Positions 32,434 to 51,306 of a stretch of DNA of 64,000 nucleotides are shown here, piece after piece. This DNA comes from Blastocystis sp. Blastoise (taxonomy: Eukaryota; Sar; Bigyra; Opalinata; Blastocystidae). The notes under the pieces were generated by a model, which saw only the letters and a program-made list of their open reading frames with translations, made no database searches and was not told where the DNA came from. The stretch covers positions 434,001 to 498,000 of the forward strand of contig JBBPEB010000002.1 of assembly GCA_039096225.1 (NCBI GenBank). Reading direction: 5' to 3'. The first letter of the stretch is position 1, and every line of letters starts with the position of its first letter. The position numbers and the translations under genes were made by a program.

Positions 32434-33624
32434 TTATATCATATATATCTTCTTATCCGCGGTTTTCAGTCGGTTACGAAGAGAATATACATATTGAACA
32501 TCAATAGCTATATATATTATATAATATAATAATAATAATAATACACACAATAATATATACAATAAATATAATGTAACTATAATAAAACCATAATAAATAC
32601 AAAACATACAATGATCATTATCTTCTTCTCTTTTTCCTATATAAGTAAACATATCTATCATTTCTTTTTCTTTTTTCTTTCCTGTTTCTTCTTCACCTTC
32701 AATTTCAACCGTATTCAGTATATGACTTAATCCATAAATCAGTTCTCCACTAGGTTTTTCTTCTCCTTCTCCTCTTTCTTTCTCTTCATATGTATTCATT
32801 AATCCTATTTCTTCTTCTTCAGGTACTTCCATATCATTATCAATCATCAAATCATTTCCTGTATCTTTATATGCACCTGTGAAATAATTAGTAGTAGGAG
32901 GAGGAGGAAAAGGAGGACTATAGACTTCTTTTAAACTATTATGACTCATAAAAAAGGAAATAGAATAAATATCAATCTTTTTAATGTATGTAACTGAGGA
33001 GGTATATAAGAAGAAGGACAACGAGCTATTTGTATAATTTCTTCTATTCTTGTTAATAAGGTATATATCATATCTTGAGGAATATAATTCAATTCATATA
33101 TATATAGACTTACTAATATTGTTTCTCTTCTTTGTATTATATATAATAATATGATATAATATTATAAGTAAGAAACGAGATAGTACAGTATATGAATTGA
33201 AATGGATTTCAAAGGAAGGTTTAAAAGCATAATAAACTGAAGAATAATTTAAAACACTTATATAAATATATTGCATTCTTTAACCATGTTGTTAAGAAGT
33301 CTATAATAATATACAATAATAATATATAATAATAATAAAATATATATATATAATAAAATATATATATATATATATATATACAGCTCTCCGATTTATAAAG
33401 TGGAATCAATGAGAATATCACGTGCTTTTCTTCATTTGATTCGGGAGTACAAATACATCCTTAACGGAAAATATACTCACCAACTGTTTTAATAGAATTT
33501 CGAATAGAATCAGGAATAGGTTGTGATTCAGGGATGTCATTTATATATATAACTAACAATTTTACTTAATACTTTAATACTCTATAAATAATATGAATAT
33601 AAGTATATATATATATGTATAATT

Positions 33625-33655
<31 letters not shown>

Positions 33656-34369
33656 AGTATATATAAATATATACTTGTACTGTACATATATCAACACTTG
33701 TATTTAATAATAAACTTTGTAAATATTCACGTTCTATATATAAGAATATATAATAATAAAAAGCATAATACTATATATATATATACGTTGATTAGGGAAG
33801 AAAGGGAGTAGTTGACATATAATGGTAGTTGCTTGAATGTATTCATATATACTGCTATTATGAACAGCTTCATAAAATATATCAATATCCTTATTTGTTA
33901 AAGGGATAACAGTGCATATATATTGAAGAAGAGAGAGAGACAATCGTAACGTTTCTGTATTTAAACACTGTCGGAATAACACATCTAATATATCTCTGTC
34001 TCGTATATATTGAACAAGTGATTTATAAATAGCAGATTTCTTTACCGTTTGAAGATCATTAAATAATGTAGTTAAATTCGTTATTCCATCAATTTTATTT
34101 TTCATGTTTGATCTCATCAACTTATATATATATATATTAATATATAATTTTTGATAATCATAAGGATCTTGATAAATTTTTCGTTTTTCAGCAAATTTCA
34201 GTGTATTTGTATATTCATCAACATCAATTTGGCGGGGAAAATCACTTGGTAAAAATTTTTATAAACTATATATATATACATTTCATTACAAATAGTAACA
34301 AGTGAAGGAAGAGAAGTAAGTATATAAATATATATGCTTAATTTATACATAGAGAATAAGTATTCAAAC

Positions 34370-34409
<40 letters not shown>

Positions 34410-35046
34410 TATATATATATATATATATATATACATCTTTTCCAAAGTCGATATCTGCCCATAATGATTGTAATACATTCATATATTCATATAAAGAGGT
34501 TTCAATAGCTTTATATAAAAAACTATAGGGTTTACAATAATATCGTTTATCTGTATATTCCTCGACAAATGATTTGAGTTTCGTACTGAGAATGGGGTCT
34601 GTTGGAGGGGGATTGAGGGGAGTCACGAGACGATCACGTGCTGGAATTTCTTTTAGAATCGTATATGAACCTTGAGATAAATCAAAACTATATATAGGGT
34701 TGAATATAAATATAATAGAATATAATATATATGTATACATAAATGCTCTATTATCACTATTTCGTAGTGAATATGTATATTTATCAGAAATGGGGGAGTA
34801 AGAAAGATCTATTATGGTATAAATCCTATATAATATATATAATATATATATATAATATATATACTGTTTGTCCTGATGATAATAAATAAGTAAATTCTTA
34901 TCATGAGATGTATTGGTTAGTACAAGTGACGCATCTAGATGACGCTCCAGGTAAGGAAATGGCTCTACTCTATAATAATATATAATATATAATATATGTA
35001 TAATAATAAATAACAAATAATATATATATATATATATACATATCAA
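32434..35046 (-). pseudogene. Captured or degenerate multi-exon gene inside Y
   Basis: Minus-strand coding-like segments are separated by (TA)-rich introns with GTATAT...TATAG borders. The blocks are 34900-34985 (PFPYLERHLDASLVL), 34440-34690 (FVEEYTDKRYYCKPYSFLYK; EYMNVLQSLWADIDFGKD), 33800-34100 (YIRDRDILDVLFRQCL; NKDIDIFYEAVH) and an acidic segment at 32600-32990. A stop codon interrupts the piece at about 33460. The 34440-34690 block faintly recalls gamma-tubulin-complex proteins. The 33800-34100 block recalls the helical repeat region of USP9X-type ubiquitin hydrolases. Neither match is secure. Capture of host gene fragments by CACTA elements is known in plants. Confidence 0.3.
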
Positions 35047-35173
35047 CTTGAATATCTTCTAATCCATAAATATCTGCTTGTGTATATCCATCTTAATAAA
35101 CTCTGTATATATTCTTATATATACCTCTCTCTTCAAAGAAATCAAGCACTATTCCCGTGATTCTAAAGATATT

Positions 35174-35205
<32 letters not shown>

Positions 35206-36784
35206 CGTATAATTATCATTAACATGAATAGACATATAGAGACCAATATCCTTTGTAAAATCAGTCTATATAATAATAATAATTATAATAAATATATTGT
35301 GAATTACCTTTTTAATTTTTAAAGAACACACCAGCAACCTAATTCACCAATGGCAACTAAAAAGCACCTTCCTATATAATATAATATATAATAAACATAT
35401 ACTAAAAATAGAGTAAATTAAAAAAAGAATAAAAGAATATTGTAACATAGGAAAAGAGAAAAAAGAAAAATATCTAAATGCAAAGAAAAAAAAATATATA
35501 ATTATATACCTTCTAGACTTTGTTAATTGATTATTTGAAGTACCGACAAGACCTAATAAACAACCTAAAAAAATTAAAAATAAACAAATGTAATAAAATA
35601 CCTTATAAGAAAAAACCAAACAAGTACACATGATGAATCACTTTGAAACCGACCTAGGAGAATGTCTGACAGGAGAAGGATTTCCAAAATGGGAAACCTA
35701 AAAGAATTATGAAAAAAAGTAGAAAATATCTAATAAATAAATACTTATAAAGTGCATACCTGTATAAAAAACACCATAAATAAGTATAAAAATATCTATA
35801 TATGTTTGGTTATAATAATTTAAAAATAAAGATGAATTCACTAATATAATAAAATTTGTTAGTCAAATACTAAAAATTTTCGTAAAAATAGCTTTTATAT
35901 TTTTTTTTAATTTTTTATGACTCACTACTAAAATTACAAGTTTTAAACGTTATGTACTGAGCTATTGACACAACACTATTGTATCTCACTACTTTCAAGT
36001 TTTAAAAAATTACTCATTTTTGTTGACTCTCTGATCTGTTGACTGACTCGTCTAAAAACTATTAATTTTGACTTAAAACGATTGCATGCTACATAATTAA
36101 CTCTAAAAGTGACTTTATAAAAGACTTTTATTTGATTCTGAGGAAAAGTAGTTTTTTTAGAAGTTTTGGCATACTCTTTGTATGCGGAACTTTAAGTCAT
36201 AATAAAATCAAATGAAAAAACTCTTCTAAAACACTTATATCCTCTGATAGTCAATAAAATATAAATAGACTCAGTTTTGAACGAGAAAAATATTCCCGTA
36301 AATATTTTAAAAATTCAAAACTCTGGTCTGACTGCCCATGGAACAAATAGGCTCGGCTCAATTTTTCAGTGTAAAAAAAATATAAAATTTTGACTTTTTG
36401 GCTGAATTTTGGTTTCGAACCATAGAGGTCTTTTTATTCATTTTTAATCATATATGTGACTCTGAGAGGGTCTTCACTTTAAACACAACTATAAAATATT
36501 TTAAAATATTGACCCTCATTTTCTTCAGAATTGCGACTTTAAAATAAATAAAAACGGTTTGGATATCGTGTGATCCTCTGTAAATAAAAAATATTGTCAA
36601 TTCTTTAATAAAATATGTTTAATAGGGTTTTTGTGTCTAAATCAAAAGTCGACTTAAAATTTTTATGAAAATTTTGTTTTTTTTTGCCTAAGTCTTTTTT
36701 TTGTTATAATTTATTGGCTGAATAAGTTTTGAACGAAAATTAGCCAATCAAAAAGCTTTAAAAATTAAAAATGACCTGATAGTG

Positions 36785-38326
36785 ATATTATGTCAAAAGG
36801 AGAGACGAAAATATTTTGGTCGAAGTAAATGAGCAAATGCAAAAGGTTTACGAAATGTCTTAAAGTGATGACCAATGTGTAGCTATGGTCTTATTAAGTA
36901 TAGTGTGTAAATATTAACTCTTAAAAATGAGTTTAAATGTCTTAACTTTTCATAATGTGTCAAAAAGGGTCTTTAAGAAAGAGATTCAAAACATTTGCTT
37001 TTATTTAATAAATAGTATGATAAACTCTATACTATATCAAAAGACTGAAGGAAATTATTTTGATACAGTGGATCTTGAATGTGTAAAGTCTCTTTAAAAG
37101 TTATATTTTTGAGTTATTTGTGTTTAAAATCATTATTAGAGACGACTGTAGAAATATTAACTTTTTAAATAATGTTTTAGTTGTCAAAGTGACAATGAAT
37201 GTTGACTTTGTTATACTTAAAACTTCAAAATTCTTTTAAAAAGTATTAAAATGAGTTAAAATTATTATATTATGCTTATTTAAAGGAATTTTATGAATTA
37301 AAAATACTTCAAAGTTCTTCACATTGTTACTCATTTCTAAAATTATTGACTTTAAAACTCAAAAAAAGCTTTAAACAGTTGTTTAATCATTACTAAATAC
37401 AAAATATATTTAAAAAATTTTTTTGTGATGAATATAACTCAAAATATCGTTTTTAATTAAAAGATAATTTTTATTTGTTTTCATTTCTTATTTAAAAAGT
37501 CTAAAATAATCTTATATCAGGAATTGAACCTGATTACAATTATAAAATAATTGTAACTCTCCATGTAGAGTATAAGAAATAAATAATAAATGATTAATAA
37601 TAAATAATAATAAATAATAATAAATAAATAATAAATAATTAATAATAAATAAATAATTAACAATAAATAATAAACAATAAAAAATAAACAATATATAAAA
37701 ATAATGAAGGATACTAAAAAACTAAACACACATATTTTCATGCAGCCGCGGTCCGGGGCCGTTAGGCACTGGACCTGCGGCGTGACCCTAGTTCAATAAA
37801 ATATAAATAGACTCAGTTTTGAACGAGAAAATTATTCCCGTAAATATTTTAAAAATTCAAAACTCTGGTCTAAATCTCCATGATACAAATAGGCTCGGTT
37901 CATTTTTTCAGTGTAAAAAAAAAATAAATTTTTGACTTTTTGGCTGAATTTTGGTTTCGACTCATAGAGGTCATTTTATTCATTTTTACACACACTTATA
38001 ACTCTAAGAGGCTCTAAACTTTAAACAGGGCAACAAAAGGTTTTAAAATATTGACCCCGTTAATTCACAAAATTATGACTTTAAAATAAATAAAAACATT
38101 TTTGATATTGTGGGACCCTCTGTAAACAAAAAATAATGTCAATTCTAAATTAAATAATGTCTAACAGGGTCTTTGAGTCTAAATCAAAAGTCTACTTAAA
38201 ATTTTTGTGAAAATTTTATTTTTTTTGCCTAAGTCTTTTTTTTATTGAATTATTATTGGATGAATAAATTTTGAACGAAAATCAACCAATAAAATTGCCT
38301 TAAAAAGTCAAAAGCACCTACTAGTG
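36785..38326. other. Right part of H2, then right end of X
   Basis: 36788-37791 completes Helitron H2, including its tRNA-like copy and terminal hairpin. 37792-38326 is the right subterminal part of X, homologous to 36250-36784 in Y and 38380-38913 in W. No coding region is seen. Confidence 0.7.
37510..37577 (-). tRNA. Second copy of the Helitron-borne tRNA-like sequence
   Basis: It has the same cloverleaf as 15661-15728, with anticodon TTT. One substitution in the D loop (ATATGG to ACATGG) leaves all stems intact. Confidence 0.4.
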
Positions 38327-39308
38327 ATATATTTAAAATTTTTGTAAAATGAACTCTTTATATGCTATATCTCAATAAAAGTGAACAAATATAAATAGAC
38401 CAACTTTTGAACAAAAGAATTATTCCCGTAAATATTTTAAAAATTCCAAACTCTGGTCTGGCTGCCCATGGAACAAATAGGCTCGGTTCTCTTTTTCAGT
38501 GTAAAAAAAATATAAATTTTTGACTTTTTGGCTGACTTTTGGTTTCGACCCATAGAGGTCTTTTTATTCACTTTTACACATATTTATGACTCTTAGATGG
38601 TCTTCGTTTTAAATACAACTAGAAAATATTTTAAAATATTGACCCCCTTTTTTGACAAAATTACGACTTTAAAATAAAGAAAAACGTTTTTGATATTATG
38701 TGACCCGCTGTAAATAAAAAATAATGTCCATTCTTTGATAAAATATGTCTAATAGGGTATTTGAGTCTAAATCAAAAGTTAACTTAAAATTTTTGTGAAA
38801 AATTAACATTTTTTGCCTAAGTCTTTTTTTATTCATGTCTCATTGGATGAATGAATTTTGAACGGAAATTAACCAATTAAAAACCTTTAACAAGTCAAAT
38901 ATGCCTGTCAGTGATTAATATTCAACATATAATTATAATTATAATATATTTAGAAACTAGATAACATAAACATGATGCATTTTAATATTTTTATTTAATG
39001 TTTAGTATTGACTAAAATATATAAGTTTATATGAAAAACATAAAATCTACAATTCACTCGTTTTTTTCTCGATTATGACTCGTTTTTCTAGAATATTTTT
39101 TTTAAATATTTCTTTAACGCTTAAAGTAATACAGGTAAAGAAAACGTCTTAATGTTTAAGACTATTGATGACAGCGAAAGGTATGCTTTAATATATATAT
39201 TTTTGTTTTGAAGAAAATGGTGAATGGCGAAAAAAAGAATACAATATATGAATATAGCTTCAAAATTCTATTTAATTATTAATATCATAACACATATTAT
39301 TATTATAG

Positions 39309-44350
<5,042 letters not shown>

Positions 44351-44650
44351 ATATTATTAATTTGATACTTTTTATATTTTTTTATATTTTTTATGATATG
44401 TGTCTCTTTCTCTACGTATACTTATAAAAAATAGCAAATGTTTTTGTAATATTCTGTATTCGACAAAGAATCATGTTCGAATTTTAAAAAGTTTCATTGA
44501 ATTTTATAATATAGAACACTTTTCATTCATGAAAAAACAAACAAATGAAAAATAGTTAACATATATGAATGTTTAAACTGATAAAAATTTACACATAAAA
44601 ATTTAAAAAACGAGTCATAATCGAGAAAAAAACGAGTGAATTGTAGAAAT

Positions 44651-47600
44651 TGAAAATTTTTTAAAAATGGTATATTTTATGATTACATTTTCTCAGTCAA
44701 TATTCTATAAAATAATAAAGTTAAAGTATATTTAGATATAAGACAACCCAAACATGATGTATTTTTATCATTTTTTTTTTAAATATAAAAAATGAAGTCA
44801 CAGGAGACAATAGTTGAATCCAATAAAAAAATGACTTTTGAAATTTTTTTTAAAAACTTTTTATTTGTTTTTTGTTTATATTCTCATCAATAATAAATAT
44901 ATTTGACATTTGACTTCATATTGAATCACTAAATACCAAAATAAACATATTTTATAATTTTATTTTGTTTTTAAAAGACTTTGACAACAGATCACCAGAC
45001 AATGTTAACTCAATAAACTCTTAAAATGTTTAAATTAGTGTTTAGAATCACTCATAGACATTGTACGTGACTTATTTGAAAAAGTTGAGACAACATGTTG
45101 AACTGATACAGACAATGTTTGTTCTAAAAAGTAAGTTATCAGTCTTTATAAGTTGTAAATGGCATAAAAAATCTTTAAATAAATAAATTTGTTTTTAATT
45201 GTCTTTAATTAGTGAAATAAATCGTTTATAAAAAGAAACCGTTTTTGATACTATAGTTTATTTTGACAATTTCTCCATCAATATTTATTTTTAAAAAATA
45301 AATAAAACTTATTTATAAACTAGACAACATATAGTTTATAAATTTATAAAAATATTATCAAAATATAAAATAACTTTTGAGATAAAAAATTATATATGCA
45401 AAACATAAAAAAATTAATTTTTGAAAAAAGGGTATAGTTTATGGTTTTAATTTCTCAGTCAATATTTAATTATTTTATATAATTTTAACAAATAAATATA
45501 GAGAATAAAACGTGTTATTAATATAATTTTTAATATTTAAAATTAATAAAAAAATGAGTTCAGTAGAGTCAATAGTATAACATGTTAAAAAACTGAAAAT
45601 TGAAAAATCATTTTTCTAAAAATTTTCCAAAAGTTGACAAATCAAATTCATATTTGACAATTAATTTTTATATATTTGAAAACTAGACCTTATATGTATT
45701 GCATTTCTCAAAAGAATGGTTAAAAGTGGAGTTGACAAGTGTATGAGTAAATGGAAATGTTGACTCAAAATTTTGAAAAAAGTAGTTCAATGTGTCCTAA
45801 ATCACATATCATGGCAATTCTGAAAATATTATCACTTTATAATGAGTTTAAAGGGAAAAATAATTTTGAATTGTCTGTTTGACTGTCTTAAGTGAAGAGA
45901 TTCAATACACTTTTTATAATAATGAGTATTAGAGTGTTTAATACTTATAATAATAAAAGAATTGTTTGAAATAAAGGTGGTTGTGTGTTTGACCAAAATG
46001 TTAAAATGAGTCTATTTTTCCAAAATGGTTGTAATAAGTATGCATTGAGTGTTTTTTGAATGTTTTATATAAAAATCTAAAATAAATAAATAATTTAAGT
46101 TGTTTAAAAAATTATTTTTTTAGAATTACAATAGTTAAATCAAGAGATTCAAGTCACTTTTTATAATAATAATAAATAGACCTATTATAGAATATAAAAT
46201 ATTAAAAATTGATTTAATTAAGTATGGTTGACTGTTTGATAGGAATGTTAGAATGGGTAAAATAATTTTAATTGTTTCTAAAACAGTATAATACGTTTTT
46301 TTGTCACTAAATACAAAACTATTATTGTTTAAAGAATGTTTTTTGTCTTTCAAAAGAACTCATTTTTTGTAATTGTGACTTTAAACAAAAGAGATTCAAG
46401 TTACTTTTTATAAATTAAAATAATAAATTAAATATATATGTATATTAATATAAAATTCGTTTTAATAAAAGTGAATGTGTGTATTTCAAAATGTTAAAGT
46501 CTTTTAGAGTTTTTTAAAAATAACTTATTTGTTGTATAAACTATATTTTATGTACAATAGGTAAAGTTTCCAAAGTATTTAAAACTATTTAGTTATGAAA
46601 TGGAATGTAATTTTTGTTTTATATTTTTGTTTTTAGTTTTTAGTTATGAAATGATTATGAAAACACTATAAAAATTGAATTAAATTTGAATTAAGTATTT
46701 TTAAATAATGAAAAGATAATTTCTCTATAAATATTCTCTTTTACTTAAAACGAATAGATTCTATTAATGATAAATATTAAAATAAGACTCTAATTTTTTT
46801 GTTTATTATATAAAGTAATAAATATCTTTTAATTATTAAGAGTACTTTTGTATTAATAATTCAAACTGAAATAGGTATAATAAAAGAAAAATTATAATAT
46901 TTATGAAATAATATCGAGACATGATTACTATTTATATAATTAAACATTTATTAATAGGGAAAAGCTGTATAATAGAATTTCTAAAAAATTTATATAATAG
47001 TATATATAAAAGGAAAGGATAAATTATAAAAAACAAATAGATATCAAAATCATAATATTTTAAAAGTAAAACAAAACAATATATGAACAAAATAAAAAAG
47101 AATATATAATGTTTTTTTTAGACAAGAGAATAAGCTATTTCTCACAATAATAATTATATAGACTAATTCAAATAAAACATAAATATTTAAAGGTAGGGTA
47201 TAAGTGATAATAATATGTTTTAAAAGAAAAAGTATTTTATAATCATATTGATATTATTTAAAATACTAAATATTTATAAAACTAAATGAATTGATAAAAT
47301 ACATAGAAAGTTATAAATGAAATAACAAAGAAAAGTGAATTAATATTGAAAACTAAAAACTAAATAGAAATAGAAATAGAAATAGAAATAGAAATAGAAA
47401 TAGAAATAGAAATAGAAATAGAAATAGAAATAGAAATAGAAATAAGATCAAAAATAAAACACAAGAGTTAATTAATTATCATTGATAAACAATAAATATA
47501 TATAATCAATAATAAAAATGGCCAAAAAAGATATTAAATAAAAAAGGAAATAATATTCAAAAACATATAGAATGTTAAGTAAGAATTATCAATATGTATG

Positions 47601-47810
47601 AATTAAATTATTTAAAACACTAAATTGAAAATTAAGCATTAGAAGATAACAATTAAAAGCAATTGAAATAATATTTTATAAAATATGAAATAGTTTTAAT
47701 CCTAAAAAAAAATAAAAACAGAAATGAATAACAAAAACATAAGAATAAATATTCATTTTTAAAAATTCAATGTAAGATATAACAATTGAGAGATAATAAT
47801 TATCTAAACT
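44651..47810. other. Non-coding AT-rich region with degenerate Helitron-like repeats
   Basis: No credible gene is seen. Around 45700-46450 phrases such as GTGTTTGACCAAAATG and AAGAGATTCAAGTCACTTTTTATAA recall the internal repeats of Helitrons H1/H2, so this may be an old relative. A hexanucleotide repeat lies at 47365-47443. Confidence 0.4.
47365..47443 (+). repeat. (AAATAG)n hexanucleotide repeat
   Basis: There are about 13 perfect units of the hexamer GAAATA in tandem. Confidence 0.9.
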
Positions 47811-47847
47811 CAAGCGTAGGCTGGCGTAGCCAGTCGTGAAACGCTTG
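47811..47847. repeat. GC-rich double hairpin
   Basis: An outer stem CAAGCGT/ACGCTTG encloses an inner stem CTGGC-GTA-GCCAG, in AT-rich surroundings. The same plan (outer stem, inner stem with GTA loop) occurs at 61855-61910. Confidence 0.75.
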
Positions 47848-48505
47848 TTACAATAAAGAATATATTATGTATATATTTATATTGTTAATAATTACTTTAT
47901 AGATTATTCAAAAAATATGAAAACAGTATATCTTATTGATATTTATATTTTTAAATGAAAAATAATTAATATTTTGTGTTTTGTTTTGTTATTATTTTTT
48001 GAAACTATTTCTTTTAAACGACAATTTTCAACTGTTAAAAATACTGTTGTCAGCAGTATTTTATCTGAAAAGATATTCAGATCATATCCAGTTTTGACTG
48101 CTTATTTTTTACTGATTTCATATAAAGTCAAAAATTCTCATGAGGGGTATTCTTATAATCGCGATTATGCCCGACAGTATAAAAGAAAAATAAATATTAA
48201 GTTTATATAATTTTGATGGAAACAAAAGAATTCTATAAAATATACGACAGTTTTTATTGGTTAAAAATTCAAATTTAATCCTTTTAGCATATTTTAGTGG
48301 CCTAGTCGATTAAGTATTTTTTTGTGGGACCGTTTTAGGTCTTTAGACATGAAATTTTTGAAAAAAAAAAAGTATCATAATGGATTTTTTATATAGTATC
48401 TTAATATATTATCAGTTTAACTTAGATATATAACACAAAAAAAAGTAATCAGTTCATTTATATCAGTTCAATTTGTGTGCTATCAATCTTTCTTTATATA
48501 CAAGA
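47811..48505 (-). mobile_element. Degenerate Helitron-related segment
   Basis: On the minus strand it starts TCTTGTATATAAAG after an A at 48505. For about 300 bp it aligns with the 5' part of the Helitron at 40849-43708 (shared TTTGTGGGACCGTTTTAGG on plus). Its distal end is placed at the hairpin at 47811, but no CTRR end was found there. An open stretch at 47974-48210 (plus) inside it resembles nothing known. Confidence 0.45.
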
Positions 48506-48872
48506 TTTTAATTATCATTAAAATAAGGATTAAATAAATGAGAAAATGATGTTTTAAAAAGTAATGAACAAATAAAAACCCCAAAACATATCAGACACAA
48601 AACCATTTTTTTTTTTTGAAATTTTATTTTTTGTATTTAAAAAGGTCTGACTAAAAAAAATAAAGACTACTCATTAATGAAAATTATTAATCCAGTGAAA
48701 ATGTATATTAGTGCAGCTATTTTTATTTTTGAATAGAAAATTGATATATTTATATAAAATAATAATAAATTATATTTAATAAGTGATAACTGAATAAGAA
48801 AAGAGAAAAAAATTAACAAATAGAAGTGATATAAGTTAATAGTATATGTAAATAAGATAAAAAAGAATATAA

Positions 48873-48945
48873 GCCTCGATAGCTCAGTCGGGAGAGCGTA
48901 TGACTGAAGATCATAAGGTCCCTGGTTCGATCCCGGGTCAAGGCG
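48873..48945 (+). tRNA. tRNA-Phe (GAA)
   Basis: It is a complete cloverleaf. The acceptor is GCCTCGA/TCAAGGC (one C-A mismatch), the D stem GCTC/GAGC, and the anticodon stem TATGA/TCATA with loop CTGAAGA (anticodon GAA). The T arm is CCTGG-TTCGATC-CCGGG. The discriminator is G. A B box GGTTCGATCCC lies at 48924-48934. A T-rich tract follows at once and may serve as Pol III terminator. There is no intron. The retrotransposon starts directly behind it. Confidence 0.92.
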
Positions 48946-48977
48946 TAATTTTATTTTTATTTATTTTTTTAGATTCT

Positions 48978-50902
48978 ATGAAGCATAAGGATCATAATGG
49001 TGGTCCTTTGGAGTTCAAACTCTACACCAAAAATATTTTTCCTAAATGGGAAAAATATCTTTATAGATTTCAAATTTGGAAATCTCAGTTCAGAGATGAT
49101 GGTCTACAACAGCTGTATCAAAAGTCGTTGTCAAACTATCATTCTTCTTCACTGAGAAAACTGAGTTTAAAGAGATCTACTCATGTATTCAGCTGGAAGT
49201 TTCCTCAAAATAAAAATTTTCAAATTTACAGTCAAAATTCAAAAATAATTAGAAAAATGAAAAATTTGAATTTTTCATGTTCTTCTTCTACCCCTTTTTA
49301 TTTCTCTAATAGAGAAATTAAGAATTTCAAAGCTTCTAATAATGGAATCTACACGTCTTCCGCCATTGAATCTCAAGATCCAAACCACAAAAATTTTACT
49401 CATTTACTTAATCGGCGAAGTGAAGTGGTTCGAAAATTGGCTTCTAAGGTTCCATCCACTACTGATAAGGGTCCTCATTACAAAAAACCATGTTTCAGCT
49501 CAAAAGCTCAGAAACAAGAGAGAATGGTGAAATACATTATGAAAAAGGTCCTTTCCAAAAATATCAAAATTGGTATCCGTGATGGTTCTTCTTACTCTAC
49601 ATCAGATAATGGTCTTCATTTAAATTCTTCTATGGTTTCCAAAAACAGAGAGAATGGTGACTTTAAAGAAGTTTCAAAAAATGATGAAAATGGTGTGGAA
49701 AGCAAGATAATGATGAATACGAATGGTTGTGATGATACTAATACTTCAATGGTTCCTAATGAGAGAAAAGAAGCCAAGAATGATGATGAAAATAATATAT
49801 ATATAGATGTTATTAATGAGAATACTAATATGAATAATAATATAATAGATATCAGTAATGATGAAAATAATATAAATATTAATTATATAGATAATAATAA
49901 TGACGAAAATAATATAGTCCATAATTATGTAAAGAATAATAAGAATATAGATAATAAGAATATGGATAAGAATACTAATGAAATTGGTACTAATATGGAA
50001 GATAATGATAATAATTATATAGAAAGTGATGATTCTTCATATGTTCCAGATTCTGAAATGGATGATGTTGATAGTTATACCTCTTCTAGTTATTATACAT
50101 CAGATATGGATGAAAGTGAAGATATAAATGCATTCCAGAAAGATGAAATAGTGAAGATAGATGATATAAGTAATGAAAATAATAATATAAATAATCCTCT
50201 AAATATACTTATGAATGATCTTCTTAATGATGTTAATAAGTATATAGATAAAAATGAATATATAGATAAATATAAATATGAAAATAAAATATCAAATGAT
50301 ATAGATAATAAAGATATGAATAATATTTCTAATACTCCTATTACTCCTAATAACACTATAACTCCTATAACTCCTATAACTCCTTCTATTCCTATAACTC
50401 CTTCTACTCCTAATACTTCTATAACTCCTTCTACTCCTAATACTTCTATAACTCCTTCTACTACTATATCTCCTAATACTCCTATAATTCCTTCTACTCT
50501 TATAACTCTTATAACTCCTTCTACTGCTAATACTTCTATAACTCCTAATACTCCTATAAATGTTTCTACTCCTATAACTTCTTCTACCCCTATAACTTCT
50601 GGTACTTCAATAACTCCTATAACTCATATTACTTCTATAACTCCTTCTATTCCTATAACTCCTCTTGATCCTATAACTCCTATAACTCCTTCTACTTCTA
50701 TAACTCCTATAAACCCAATAACTCCTATTACTCCTATAACTCCTATTACTCCTATAATTCCAATAACTACAATAACTCCTATAAATCCTATTACTCCTAT
50801 AACTCCTATAACTCCTTCTACTCCTATAACTCCTATTACTCCTATTACTCCTGTAACTACTATTAACCATTTATATATTAATTCTCATCTAAATGTTAAT
50901 AC

Positions 50903-50936
<34 letters not shown>

Positions 50937-51240
50937 ATTAACAGAGATACTGACATTAAGAGATTTAATAATATTAATAAATTGTCTAACAATAATAATA
51001 ATAATAATAATAATAATTCTTTAGATATTAATTCCTCAACTAATATAGATGAATCTACTAATATTAATAATAATATGATAATAGATTCTTCTTCTTCTGA
51101 TAATAATAATAATAATTCTACAGATATCGATATTAATAATACTAGTATATATGATAATGATATTGATTCTACTGATATTAATATTATAGATATTACAGAA
51201 GATGAAACAGATGCTATGAATACCTTTGATGATCATGAAG

Positions 51241-51306
<66 letters not shown>

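Larger units (their letters stand above)
30068..36784 (+). mobile_element. CACTA transposon Y nested in H2
   Basis: Perfect 11-bp inverted ends CACTATCAGGT...ACCTGATAGTG are flanked by ATA at 30065-30067 and 36785-36787. H1 shows the empty site with a single ATA at 14933-14935. Y is 6717 bp and contains no Tnp2 frame. It contains exon-like modules (30444-30886 and 35516-35700) and a set of degenerate minus-strand exons that look like captured cellular gene pieces. It is probably non-autonomous and moved by a transposase such as that of W. Confidence 0.9.
28364..37791 (+). mobile_element. Non-autonomous Helitron H2, split by CACTA element Y
   Basis: The 5' end TCATTACTAT follows an A, and the 3' GC-rich hairpin and CTAG at 37745-37791 precede a T. 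Without the nested element Y and its duplicated ATA it is about 2.71 kb, against 2.70 kb for H1. The two copies are highly similar throughout. It is inserted in X. The joined flanks (CCTCTGATA|TTCAATAAAA) match the uninterrupted sequence CCTCTGATAGTCAATAAAA in Y at 36241, which confirms precise insertion without target duplication. Confidence 0.85.

Noticed and set aside
47974-48210. 78-codon plus-strand frame within the degenerate Helitron
   Set aside because: It has no homology, no splice partner and no conserved second copy. It might be a captured exon but cannot be supported.
48944-48972. Tiny GT...AG intron between the tRNA gene and the retrotransposon start codon
   Set aside because: GTAATTTTATTT...TTTTTAG fits splice rules by chance in T-rich DNA. 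A Pol III terminator or simple leader explains the tract, and no upstream coding exon exists.
48900-48977. Retrotransposon protein starting inside the tRNA gene
   Set aside because: The frame runs back through the tRNA only because it lacks stops. The second copy conserves the protein from the ATG at 59004, matching 48978.
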